Assembly: GCA_021805565.1 (NCBI GenBank)
Contig: JAJZFA010000043.1
Span: forward strand, 62,001 to 126,000
Source of the DNA: Pseudomonadota bacterium
GTDB lineage: Bacteria; Pseudomonadota; Alphaproteobacteria; Acetobacterales; Acetobacteraceae
Direction: 5' to 3'
Length of the DNA stretch: 64,000 nucleotides
Shown here: in pieces, positions 47,414 through 54,665 of the stretch
Position numbering within the stretch: position 1 is the first letter of the stretch
Layout of the letters: every line of letters begins with the position of its first letter
Made by a program: the position numbers and the translations under genes
The notes under the pieces: generated by a model
Database searches by the model: none
What the model was told of the DNA's origin: nothing
Seen by the model: the letters and a program-made list of their open reading frames with translations, nothing else

Positions 47414-47703
47414 ATTGGCGACAGGCCGTGGCAGCGGGCGTTCTGGCGGTGGGTTGCGCCCAGGCGGTCGCCGCGCCGCCGTCCCCGCGGCCAGGTTCGG
47501 GCGAGGAGCTGACCGGCACGCAGTGCGTCGCCTGCCATACGGCGGATTATATCGTCATGAACAGCGTGTTTCTGACGTCCGCACAGTGGCAGGCCGAGGT
47601 TTCCAGAATGCGGACGGTATTTGGCGCGTCGATGGACGACTCCACGGCCGCGGCGATCGCCGCGTATCTGGCGGCGCATTATGCCGTGGCGGCGGCACCA
47701 TAG
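47410..47703 (+). CDS. Small periplasmic cytochrome c (SorB-like)
   Basis: The 97-residue protein has a signal peptide ending near AQAVAA-AP and one heme-binding motif, Cys39-Val-Ala-Cys42-His43 in GTQCVACHTADYI. Met50 or Met67 could be the second axial ligand. The size and the 4-bp overlap (ATGA) with the molybdenum enzyme gene match the SorB electron acceptor of sulfite dehydrogenase, which passes electrons on to the respiratory chain. The C-terminus is Ala-rich (AAIAAYLAAHYAVAAAP), the usual last helix of small cytochromes c. Confidence 0.9.
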   Translation: MNWRQAVAAGVLAVGCAQAVAAPPSPRPGSGEELTGTQCVACHTADYIVMNSVFLTSAQWQAEVSRMRTVFGASMDDSTAAAIAAYLAAHYAVAAAP

Positions 47704-47915
47704 ATGGGCGGATCGCCAACGTGTCCGATGCCGGCGGCAAGCCGGCGTTCGGATCGGTGCGGGGGCTGGAGACCCGCCTCCCTACCGCGACCGATGCATA
47801 AAACAACAAGCCTTGCCGGCAGGGCATTGTGGGCGCTTACTGCGTGTAGGCAGCTGTTCGCTATTGCGATTTTGGCTGTCGGCACGGGACCGATTTTCCT
47901 GGGATATCTATATCC

Positions 47916-48140
47916 ATGATAGATTTAACGATCCCTGATTCGATTCTGACCTGTCCCGTTTGCGGAACCAGCAAATCCGAGACAATGCCAACCGATGCCT
48001 GCCAGTTTTTCTACGACTGCACCGGATGCGGGACTGTGCTGCGTCCGAATCCTGGCGATTGCTGCGTGTTCTGCTCATTTGGAACAGTCCCTTGTCCGCC
48101 CGTTCAGGCGGCCGGCGGCAAGCAGGCCTGTTGCCAGTAA
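47916..48140 (+). CDS. Conserved small Cys-rich protein (GDCCVFCSFG type)
   Basis: The 74-residue protein has four CxxC-like groups: TCPVCGTSK, YDCTGCGTVLRP, GDCCVFCSFGTVPCPP and a final ACCQ. The first two pairs look like a zinc ribbon. GDCCVFCS[YF]G..PCPP is a recurrent motif in a family of unnamed proteobacterial proteins; I know of no assigned function, though they are often reported near heavy-metal resistance genes. No metal transporter is present here. The start overlaps the stop of a 41-codon hydrophobic frame (47794-47919, MHKTTSLAGRALWALT start, one helix), linked as ATGA; that short frame could be a real membrane peptide but has no other support. The 158 bp behind the gene hold nothing clear. 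Confidence 0.7.
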   Translation: MIDLTIPDSILTCPVCGTSKSETMPTDACQFFYDCTGCGTVLRPNPGDCCVFCSFGTVPCPPVQAAGGKQACCQ

Positions 48141-48299
48141 CGGCAGCACCGGCACTAGGGGCGCCAGCACGCCGATAATGGGGTCGGCTCAGTCGCAGTG
48201 AATCTTTCGCGGCTTGTCGATGTTCCGGTTATCGTCGGAGGCCGAGGGGAATGCGCGGCCACGGTCGCCTCCCGCGCATCAAGGCCTGGATGCGCCCTC

Positions 48300-49166
48300 T
48301 TACGCAATCCGGTTGTCGTTGGTGGTGGCATCAGGGCTTGTTCGGCGACGATTGCTGGGGGCATGCCCTAAATCCTGTGTCCCGTTTGGCCCCGGTCCCG
48401 TTTCGGTCTGTTGCGGGGATAGACGTGTCGTGCTGAGCAAAATCCTGCGAAAGTTCTCGACGCCCGATCCCGTGGATCCGGGGGTTGGGGTTTGGGCGTT
48501 CAACTTCGTCTCAAAAGTCACTCCATGAGAATGTGTATCATTTCCTGACATGAATTTCTCCGCCGCGACGACCGGAGTGACTACCGTGGACACAATCGGC
48601 GCTCTAACCGAAGCCCCGATCGGAGCCGCAACCGAAGTCCTGGTCGGAGCCGCCTCCGGCCCCGCGACCGGCGCCTGGTGCGGCCGCACCGGTTCGGCTG
48701 GTGCGGTTTCTGGCTGCGCCTCCAGCACCGCCAGCATCGACCGTTCGGCGATATGGCGCGCCCACGCGTCCTCGTTCGCCGTCTCGGCATTTGCATCGCG
48801 CTTGCGGCGCTCCGCCTGCACTCGCTTCAGCCTTGTGTACACCGCCAGCCACAGGCGCATCGTCGATCGGTACTCCGCGCTCAGCCGCGCGGCCAACGCG
48901 GGGTCATGCTCGTTCAGGCGGGCCAGCCGCAACATCTCATCCGCCTGCGCTCGGGCGGCGATGCAATGGGCGGCGAGATCGGCCTCATCGGCGTTCAGCG
49001 GCGCCAGTGCCGCGATCTTGCCGATGGCGGATAGTTTCCGGGCCTCCATCCCAACGGGCGTGTCGCCGCGCGGCGGCGGCAGCACCTCGATCAGGGTGTG
49101 GACGAGCTGGTGATACAGCGCGGTGAGGAGGTGGATGGAAGGGTCCGGCGGGGATGAGGTTTCCAT
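48300..49166 (-). CDS. Hypothetical protein, helical N-terminus and low-complexity C-terminus
   Basis: The 288-residue product from ATG 49166 is not recognised. Residues 1-150 are predicted helical with repeated Ala/Leu/Arg (LLTALYHQLVHTLIEVLPPP, AALAPLNADEADLAAHCIAA, and SMLAVLEAQPETAPAEPV). From about 165 it becomes a Pro/Ala/Thr/Val-rich region with little structure, ending in a basic Arg-rich tail. A TTG at 49202 would add 12 residues but overlaps the candidate promoter. Composition follows the genome average and third-position GC is high, which supports real coding. No neighbour suggests a job: upstream is an AT-rich gap and a LysR gene, downstream the Cys-rich protein on the other strand. 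Confidence 0.6.
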   Translation of the reverse strand: METSSPPDPSIHLLTALYHQLVHTLIEVLPPPRGDTPVGMEARKLSAIGKIAALAPLNADEADLAAHCIAARAQADEMLRLARLNEHDPALAARLSAEYRSTMRLWLAVYTRLKRVQAERRKRDANAETANEDAWARHIAERSMLAVLEAQPETAPAEPVRPHQAPVAGPEAAPTRTSVAAPIGASVRAPIVSTVVTPVVAAEKFMSGNDTHSHGVTFETKLNAQTPTPGSTGSGVENFRRILLSTTRLSPQQTETGPGPNGTQDLGHAPSNRRRTSPDATTNDNRIA

Positions 49167-49173
49167 TCCCTGA

Positions 49174-49202
49174 CAATTAAAGAGTTGTAGGAAATATGTC
49201 AA
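49174..49202 (-). promoter_or_regulatory. Candidate promoter in an AT-rich patch
   Basis: On the minus strand a perfect TTGACA (49202-49197) is followed after 17 bp by TAATTG (49179-49174), with transcription expected to start at or beside ATG 49166, which would give a nearly leaderless mRNA. The patch 49174-49255 is clearly AT-rich against its surroundings. Confidence 0.35.
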
Positions 49203-49351
49203 TACAATCTAAGATAGCATTTTTAGCAAAATATATCTCAATTGGTGTATGGTGCGGAGCCGGTCCGGCGCGCCGACCACGCCGTGTTTTATCCTGTTCG
49301 TCGCGATCCGCGATCGCAGCGCGTGCAAGGCGGTGTGGCCATCGCGCGCGC

Positions 49352-50269
49352 CTATGCAGCCCGTGCATCTCGCACCTGGAGCGCCGCCAGAAGATGCTGG
49401 AGAAACCATCGCCCTGCCGGACCGGGCGGACGGTCGCGGGGATACACCGCATGCATGGGAATGCGCCGCACCAGGAGCCCCGGTTCCAAAAGCGTCAGCG
49501 CGCTCAGTTCGCCCGTCGCGATCAGCGGCGCCACCGTGTGGGCCGGCATATTGCCCCAGCCGAATCCCGACCGGAGAAAATCCAGACGGCGGCCAAGATC
49601 CACGAACCGCCACACGCGTGAGCCGATGACCCCAAAGGTTAGCCCGTCCGGCGGGGCGGTGGGGTCGGTCAGAATCAACTGGACATGGCGGCTCAGCATG
49701 TCATGCGACAGTGGCTCGCCCATGCGGACCAGAGGATGGTCCGCGGCTGCTACCGGCGTCATCTGGATCGTTGTCAGCGGGGCCGCGACAAGATCGTCCA
49801 TTGCTCCTGGCAGCACCGCGCACAACGCGATATTCGCCGCACCGTCCCGCAGCCGGCCCGCTGCCGCCAGGATCGGGGCCGTGTAAAGCGTCACCGGCAC
49901 ATCGGGGAACCGGAGGCGAAGCGCTCGCAGACTCGCCATCAACGGCTCGCTGGGGAATAGATTGTCGATCGCCAGCGTCAGGTCCGGTTCAAGACCGTCG
50001 CCGATCGCCGCCGCTTGTGCCTGTAGCGCCGACACGTCCGCCACCACCTGCCGGGCCCGCCCCAACAGCGCCCGGCCACTGTCGGTTAGCATCGGGGTCT
50101 TTCGCGTCCGGTCGAACAAGACGATCCCCAGGGTCGCTTCCAGTGTCTGCACCGACTGACTGATCGCCGACTGAACCCGGTTCAGCCGCCGTCCGGCCGC
50201 CGAAAAACTGCCGGTTTCAGCGACCGCCAGCAAAATGCGCAACTGATCCAGCGTTAATGCGTCCAGCAC
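49352..50269 (-). CDS. LysR family transcriptional regulator
   Basis: The 305-residue protein starts at GTG 50269 behind GGAGTGAG. The N-terminal helix-turn-helix is LDQLRILLAVAETGSFSAAG, then RRLNRVQSAISQSVQTLEAT and LGIVLFDRTRKTPMLTDSG, the standard LysR opening. The C-terminal effector domain begins near DLTLAIDNLFPSEPLMASLR and ends around FGWGNMPAHTVAPLIATGEL. It is divergent from the DoxX gene, with a 160-bp shared control region, so it most likely regulates it and itself. LysR proteins activate with small ligands; which ligand is unknown. Confidence 0.92.
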   Translation of the reverse strand: MLDALTLDQLRILLAVAETGSFSAAGRRLNRVQSAISQSVQTLEATLGIVLFDRTRKTPMLTDSGRALLGRARQVVADVSALQAQAAAIGDGLEPDLTLAIDNLFPSEPLMASLRALRLRFPDVPVTLYTAPILAAAGRLRDGAANIALCAVLPGAMDDLVAAPLTTIQMTPVAAADHPLVRMGEPLSHDMLSRHVQLILTDPTAPPDGLTFGVIGSRVWRFVDLGRRLDFLRSGFGWGNMPAHTVAPLIATGELSALTLLEPGLLVRRIPMHAVYPRDRPPGPAGRWFLQHLLAALQVRDARAA

Positions 50270-50429
50270 CGGCTCACTCCATCATCGGTTAGACCGATAC
50301 ATAATATTAAAATTTCATCGATTTATATGACAAATGACGTGTGACACAGTGCGAGGCATGCTTGGTGCGGCGGCCATGGTCAGGATGCATCCGGACCTAG
50401 GCGGCGGCCTATCGTATAGGAGACAGACC
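50270..50429. promoter_or_regulatory. Divergent control region between LysR and DoxX genes
   Basis: The first 60 bp (about 50285-50335) are AT-rich, with ATAATATTAAAATTTCAT and neighbouring T-N11-A spacings such as LysR proteins bind. AGGAGA lies just before the DoxX ATG at 50430. No exact operator can be fixed. Confidence 0.35.
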
Positions 50430-50813
50430 ATGACACCATCCACCGGTTCCAGGGGCCTACATATCGGCCTGTGGGTATTGAAGGCGATCGTCGGGCTAGC
50501 GTTTCTGACATTCGCGACATTCAAACTGACCAGCGCGCCTGTCATGGTGCAGGAGTTCGGCGAAATCGGTCTCGGCCAGGGCTTTCGCTACGTCACCGGC
50601 CTGATCGAGGCGGTTGGCGCGATTTTGCTGGTTATCCCGGCGACGTCGCGGTTTGGTAGCCCGCTGTTGCTGGCTGTCAGCGTTGGCGCCCTGGTTACCC
50701 AGGCGGCGATCCTGCACGGCGATATTATCCATACGATCGTATTGATCGCGATCACAGGCTTCCTGACATGGCAGGCCTGGCGACCGGTGACGACCGCCGC
50801 CATCGTGGCTTAA
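50430..50813 (+). CDS. DoxX family membrane protein
   Basis: The 127-residue product has four membrane helices (about 13-35, 50-70, 74-94 and 100-118) and the DoxX pattern: VLKAIVGLAFLTFATFKLTS, then VTGLIEAVGAILLVIPATSR and LLAVSVGALVTQAAILHGD. DoxX-like proteins are small inner-membrane components linked to redox and detoxification functions, without a single agreed activity. The start at ATG 50430 is supported by AGGAGA; the in-frame extension to 50334 is soluble and irrelevant. It is encoded divergently from the LysR regulator, which probably controls it. Confidence 0.88.
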   Translation: MTPSTGSRGLHIGLWVLKAIVGLAFLTFATFKLTSAPVMVQEFGEIGLGQGFRYVTGLIEAVGAILLVIPATSRFGSPLLLAVSVGALVTQAAILHGDIIHTIVLIAITGFLTWQAWRPVTTAAIVA

Positions 50814-50937
50814 GGTCTGTCTGACACCTATCGCTTCGGGCTGGCGCGCCGGACATGTCCTGAATCGTTGTTTGTGCGGGCGGTCGTAGCGGCCGGCCGG
50901 CGCATCGATCGACGGCTCCGCGTTTGTGGCCGAGGCT

Positions 50938-50965
50938 GCCCTGACCGGTCGGTTTCGGTCAGGGC
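50938..50965. terminator. Strong hairpin at the end of the MFS gene
   Basis: GCCCTGACCG (50938-50947) pairs perfectly with CGGTCAGGGC (50956-50965) around an 8-nt loop. The stem overlaps the stop codon of the minus-strand MFS gene and lies 125 bp beyond the DoxX stop, between convergent genes. No T-run follows on either strand, so it would be an atypical terminator. Confidence 0.45.
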
Positions 50966-52185
50966 GCGGTGTGTCGGCGTTTGACAGGCAAAACCAGAAG
51001 CATCGCGCAGGCGAGCGCGCAGGCGGCGCCGATTGTGTAGCTGGACCCGAAGCCGCCGGACGCGGTAACGGCGGCGGCGAAGACCGGCGGTACGGCCATC
51101 CCGCCCGCAAAGAAAATGGCGGTTCCCAGGCCGGTCGCCTCGGTTCGCCGGACGCCGCCCAGTATCGCGTATTCCGCATACGCCACTCCGGTATAGCCGC
51201 CAGCCGTACATCCCGCCAGCACCGCGTTCGCCATCACCGCCCAAACCGGCCATCCAGGCGCGTAGAGGCCGGTTAGCACCGAACAGAGCGCCATGCCGGC
51301 TCCGTGGATCGCCAGGGTTTGCGCCGGCGTCAGAAACCGGTCGGCGATCCAGCCCCAGATCGGACGGCTGACCGAACCCGCGATCTGATACGCCGCCAGA
51401 ATCTGTCCGGCCTGGATCAGGGTCAGCCCCACCACCGTCGTCAATAGTACTGTCATGAACGCGACCAGACAGAGTGCCAGGCCGGCATAGACGAACGCCG
51501 CCACCGACAGGCGACGAAACCGCGGGTCACGCAACAACGCGAAGGGCTGCCATAGTCCCCGCCCGAACACCCGGCGCGCCGGTTCCCGGCCGGTATCCCA
51601 GCGCATGCGCGGGATTTCCATGAGAATCATCAGCAGCACCACCGGACCAAGTTCCGCCAGCAGTGCGTGGCGCCATCCGATCGCCAGAACCAGGGGCGGC
51701 AGTATCAGCGCGGCCATGACGCCGCCGAACGGTACCCCGATCTGGCGCACCGACATGACCAGATTAAAGACCGGTTGCGGCGTTTGCGGCACCAGCAGAT
51801 GCGTGCTGGCCGGCGCGGCGGCCCCATAACCCAAACCGAGCACCACGGCGGCGGTGGCGAGTCCGGTTACACCGGAGGCGAAGGCCGCCAGTGTCAGCAT
51901 TCCGGCCGCCGCGAACAGCACGGCCTGGGTGGCTCGGACACCGCCATATTTGCGGACCATGCCGGGCGATATCAGCGCCGAGAGAATGCCCACGCCGTAG
52001 GCCGTGGCGACGAAGGCGCCGACCAGGGTTCCGCTGACGTTCAAATCCCGCGCCACCGCCGGTGCGACGGTCGGCAGCGAATACAGCGCCATGGTGGCCA
52101 GGGTCTGCACCGCCAGGGTGGCGAGCAACGGCCAGACCGGCATCGAACGAAGCAGGCTGGCGGTGGATGGATTGGTCAAGCGCAT
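50959..52185 (-). CDS. MFS transporter
   Basis: From ATG 52185 the product is 408 residues with twelve predicted helices. Motif A-like loops are present: ALISPGMVRKYGGVRATQAV after helix 2 and SRPIWGWIADRFLTPAQTLA after helix 8. PVWPLLATLAVQTLATMALY is helix 1, and LGLGYGAAAPASTHLLVPQT is helix 4-5. The family resembles cyanate or sugar-alcohol-type exporters, but no specific substrate can be assigned. In-frame ATG and GTG positions further upstream add a charged, Arg-rich tail with no membrane topology role and are rejected. The gene is convergent with DoxX and has no obvious partner; 325 bp of empty sequence precede it. Confidence 0.88.
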   Translation of the reverse strand: MRLTNPSTASLLRSMPVWPLLATLAVQTLATMALYSLPTVAPAVARDLNVSGTLVGAFVATAYGVGILSALISPGMVRKYGGVRATQAVLFAAAGMLTLAAFASGVTGLATAAVVLGLGYGAAAPASTHLLVPQTPQPVFNLVMSVRQIGVPFGGVMAALILPPLVLAIGWRHALLAELGPVVLLMILMEIPRMRWDTGREPARRVFGRGLWQPFALLRDPRFRRLSVAAFVYAGLALCLVAFMTVLLTTVVGLTLIQAGQILAAYQIAGSVSRPIWGWIADRFLTPAQTLAIHGAGMALCSVLTGLYAPGWPVWAVMANAVLAGCTAGGYTGVAYAEYAILGGVRRTEATGLGTAIFFAGGMAVPPVFAAAVTASGGFGSSYTIGAACALACAMLLVLPVKRRHTAP

Positions 52186-52510
52186 TCCGTACGGGTCATT
52201 GGCGCCGATTCCGGCCGACCACGAGTCTGACACCTGGATGCGGTCGCGTCGATGGCGACGGCAGGGGATTATACCATTGTCGAAATGACGAACCGGGCGC
52301 CCACGACGCTGGCCGGGGGCATTATCCGGCAACCATCGCTTCGGGTCGTGGCGCCACGCATGGCCGAAGGTTTTGTGTGAGCGGACAGCTTTACCGGCGC
52401 GCTAACGTATTCGACGCCTATACTGTCCTGAAAAATCAGGGACTATCAAGGTAGCCCGATCCGGCGCGGGACACTTCAGCGGGCTTGGTGAAGCAGCTTG
52501 CCCTCGGTTT
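52186..52510. other. Intergenic stretch between divergent genes
   Basis: About 325 bp between the MFS gene (minus) and the small membrane protein (plus). It must hold both promoters. Short open frames on both strands show no domain or ribosome binding site. The only clear structure is the palindrome that begins at 52511. Confidence 0.5.
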
Positions 52511-52529
52511 AACTCTGTAATACAGAGTT
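52511..52529. promoter_or_regulatory. Perfect 19-bp palindromic operator
   Basis: AACTCTGTA-A-TACAGAGTT is a perfect inverted repeat with 9-bp arms and a 1-nt centre, 26 bp before the ATG of the small membrane protein gene. It includes TAATAC, a possible -10 box. The winged-helix regulator encoded two genes downstream is the natural candidate to bind it. Confidence 0.6.
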
Positions 52530-52554
52530 GTCTGTAAGAGAGAAAGATTTGCCG

Positions 52555-53112
52555 ATGACGATCAACCGTGACGATGCCTTTGACGCACTTGGCCAGATCG
52601 ACGCTGCGTCGCGACGCAGCAGCCTTCTCCACCTGTATCAGCGGGCAGCACCCCATTTGATACTATGGGGTATCATCTACGCTCTGGGTTACGGCATTGG
52701 CCAGTTTCGCCCATCCGAAGCTGCCCTGCCCTGGCTGGTCCTTGTTCCGGTTGGCATCGTGGGCGACGTGCTTATTGCCCAGCGGGACCTCCGGCAGGCA
52801 AAAACCGGCGGATCTCGCTGGGGCCTTTGGTTTGGCCTTACCGCTACGCTCGTTGCTTTCATCATGGCAACAAAAGCTGTCATGGCTCCGAGCGATCCTC
52901 GCGCGATCGCGGCTTTCATTCCGCTGATGGTCGCTGTTGGCTACATCGTCCTTGGAACATGGACTGGACTACGTCTGGTTTTCATCGGCGTTGGCCTGGG
53001 GCTGCTTACGCTGTTCGGCTTCTTCGTGCTGCCGTCGCTGTTCATGATTTGGATGGCGGGAGTGGGCGGCGGTGCGCTCGTCCTCGGCGGGCTATGGCTC
53101 AGGCACGCTTGA
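52555..53112 (+). CDS. Small four-helix membrane protein of unknown function
   Basis: The 185-residue product from ATG 52555 (AGAGAGAAAG upstream) has an N-terminal soluble part of about 35 residues (RDDAFDALGQIDAASRRSSL) and then four to six hydrophobic segments: HLILWGIIYALGYGIG, AALPWLVLVPVGIVGDVLIA, GLWFGLTATLVAFIMA and the C-terminal VFIGVGLGLLTLFGFFVLPS. I do not recognise the family by name, but a membrane protein of this design followed by a winged-helix regulator (3 bp gap to its ATG) is a common bacterial pairing. The palindrome upstream suggests the regulator represses this operon. The role is unknown. Confidence 0.75.
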   Translation: MTINRDDAFDALGQIDAASRRSSLLHLYQRAAPHLILWGIIYALGYGIGQFRPSEAALPWLVLVPVGIVGDVLIAQRDLRQAKTGGSRWGLWFGLTATLVAFIMATKAVMAPSDPRAIAAFIPLMVAVGYIVLGTWTGLRLVFIGVGLGLLTLFGFFVLPSLFMIWMAGVGGGALVLGGLWLRHA

Positions 53113-53115
53113 TCC

Positions 53116-53427
53116 ATGCACACGCCCAACGAGGTCATTCATCAATCGCTCCGGTTGCGCATCATGGCTGCATTGAATGCGCTGCCGGCCCAAGAGTATC
53201 TCGAGTTCACGCGGCTCCGTGCCATCTTGAAGGCAACGGACGGGAACCTGGGGGCTCACCTGACAACCCTGGAGAATGTCGATTATGTCTCCGTCAAAAA
53301 GGACTTCGCCGGCCGTAAGCCGCGAACCCGAATTATCATGACCGATGCGGGCCGGAAGGCGTTCGCGGAACACGTGGCTTTCCTGCGCACAGTCATAGAC
53401 GACCATGTTTTTCAAGCAGCCGATTAG
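53116..53427 (+). CDS. Winged-helix transcriptional regulator (PadR/HTH_34-like)
   Basis: The 103-residue protein is a single winged-helix domain: VIHQSLRLRIMAALNALPAQ, then FTRLRAILKATDGNLGAHLT as the recognition helix area, and the wing VSVKKDFAGRKPRTRIIMTD ending with GRKAFAEHVAFLRTVI. It fits the group that binds as a homodimer and is often encoded next to a small membrane protein. It starts 3 bp after the membrane-protein stop and is followed 11 bp later by the secreted hydrolase, so three genes form one transcript. The palindrome at 52511-52529 is its likely operator. Confidence 0.9.
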   Translation: MHTPNEVIHQSLRLRIMAALNALPAQEYLEFTRLRAILKATDGNLGAHLTTLENVDYVSVKKDFAGRKPRTRIIMTDAGRKAFAEHVAFLRTVIDDHVFQAAD

Positions 53428-53438
53428 GAGCAATAGAC

Positions 53439-54410
53439 GTGAGAGTATCCCTTTTTGCTTCCCTACTCGGCGTTTTCATTTCATTTTCCGCCGTTGCGGC
53501 CGAAGTCGGTTTTCAGTCGGTGTCCGTTCCAGACCTACCAGGCTCGCCTCTGGCAATTGGTATTTGGTATCCGGCATCGGCCGTCCCATCCGATCGGATG
53601 TTAAATCTGTTCACTCAGCACGTCGCACCGGAAGCGCCTGTCGCGGGTGGCGGACACGCCCTGATAGTGATGTCGCATGGCCATGGCGGCTCGCTGGACA
53701 ACCATTACGACACGGCTTTGGCGTTAGCTCACGCCGGCTTCGTCGTAGTCTCGATAACCCACACCGGGGACAACTACCGCGACCTCAGCCGGTCTACTGA
53801 CCTACCTGCTCGAACGCGCGCCATTCACACAGTGGTCGGCTACATGCTCGCCGACTGGCCAAGCCATGCCGCCATCGACGAGACGAAGATCGGCATGTTC
53901 GGTTTTTCTATCGGCGCGTTCACGGCTCTGGTTTCGATCGGCGGTGTGCCGGACCTCGCCAAGGTCGGCCCTTTCTGCGCCGCACATCGACAAGCATATA
54001 GCTGCATCCTTGCCCAGGAGAGTCCTGTGACGACGCCTATCGTGGACACGGACTGGGTCCGCGAGTCGCGAATCAAGGCCGCCGTCGTCGCGGCGCCCGC
54101 CATTGGTTTCGCATTCGCGCCATCGGGGCTGGCCGCGGTGCATGTCCCCATTCAGTTGTGGCGCGCCGCGGACGATCATATCCTGCCTTCGCCCGATTAC
54201 GTCGAACCCGTCAGAGCCGCATTACCGATCCCGCCAGAATACCACGTCGTTGCGGGTGCCGATCATTTCGATTTCCTGGCACCCTGCAGCGACGCCCTGG
54301 CACATGCCGTGCCGTCTATCTGCTCGGAGCACGGCGACTTCAACCGGGCCGCGTTTCATCAAGCGTTCAACGCCGACGTCGTAAGCTTCTTTCTGCGCAC
54401 ATTGCACTGA
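53439..54410 (+). CDS. Secreted alpha/beta hydrolase (dienelactone-hydrolase-like)
   Basis: The 323-residue protein starts at GTG 53439 behind AGGAGC and has a signal peptide, RVSLFASLLGVFISFSAVAA, cleaved before EVGFQSV. The alpha/beta-hydrolase core has LIVMSHGHGGSLDNHYDTAL (oxyanion hole), the nucleophile elbow GFSIG with Ser157, Asp in WRAADDHILPSP and His in VAGADHFDFLAP. The layout resembles putative secreted esterases or platelet-activating-factor-type hydrolases of bacteria. Paired cysteines (PFCAAH, YSCILA, APCSDA, SICSEH) may form disulfides, consistent with a periplasmic or outer location. It is the last gene of the regulator operon. The 255 bp behind it contain no gene I can support. 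Confidence 0.88.
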   Translation: MRVSLFASLLGVFISFSAVAAEVGFQSVSVPDLPGSPLAIGIWYPASAVPSDRMLNLFTQHVAPEAPVAGGGHALIVMSHGHGGSLDNHYDTALALAHAGFVVVSITHTGDNYRDLSRSTDLPARTRAIHTVVGYMLADWPSHAAIDETKIGMFGFSIGAFTALVSIGGVPDLAKVGPFCAAHRQAYSCILAQESPVTTPIVDTDWVRESRIKAAVVAAPAIGFAFAPSGLAAVHVPIQLWRAADDHILPSPDYVEPVRAALPIPPEYHVVAGADHFDFLAPCSDALAHAVPSICSEHGDFNRAAFHQAFNADVVSFFLRTLH

Positions 54411-54665
54411 CCGGATGCCGGTCATCGCCTTGGCGGCGGTGTGGCGCCGCAGCCCGCGGTCGCCCGATCCTGTCCGACAATACTCGATTGGAATTGCTCA
54501 GCCTTCTCGGCATCGGCCGGATCGAAGCCCGGTTGGTATCGCGCGCCGGGTTGGAGGGCGGCGGCGCGCCAAAAAAAGGACCGATACCGAACCGCACCGG
54601 CCCATCCTTCATCAGTCGGCCTTTAAGCGGGTTGGGATAATGCGAGACCGTTACGGGTCAGGTTC

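Noticed and set aside
48090-48180. Hydrophobic minus-strand segment (VLAPLVPVLPLLATGLLAAG)
   Set aside because: About 30 codons, only a GTG start and a stop just upstream; overlaps the Cys-rich gene end.
54411-54665. Short plus-strand frame with LSDNTRLELLSLLGIGRIEA
   Set aside because: It starts inside the hydrolase gene in another frame, has no ribosome binding site and no family match.
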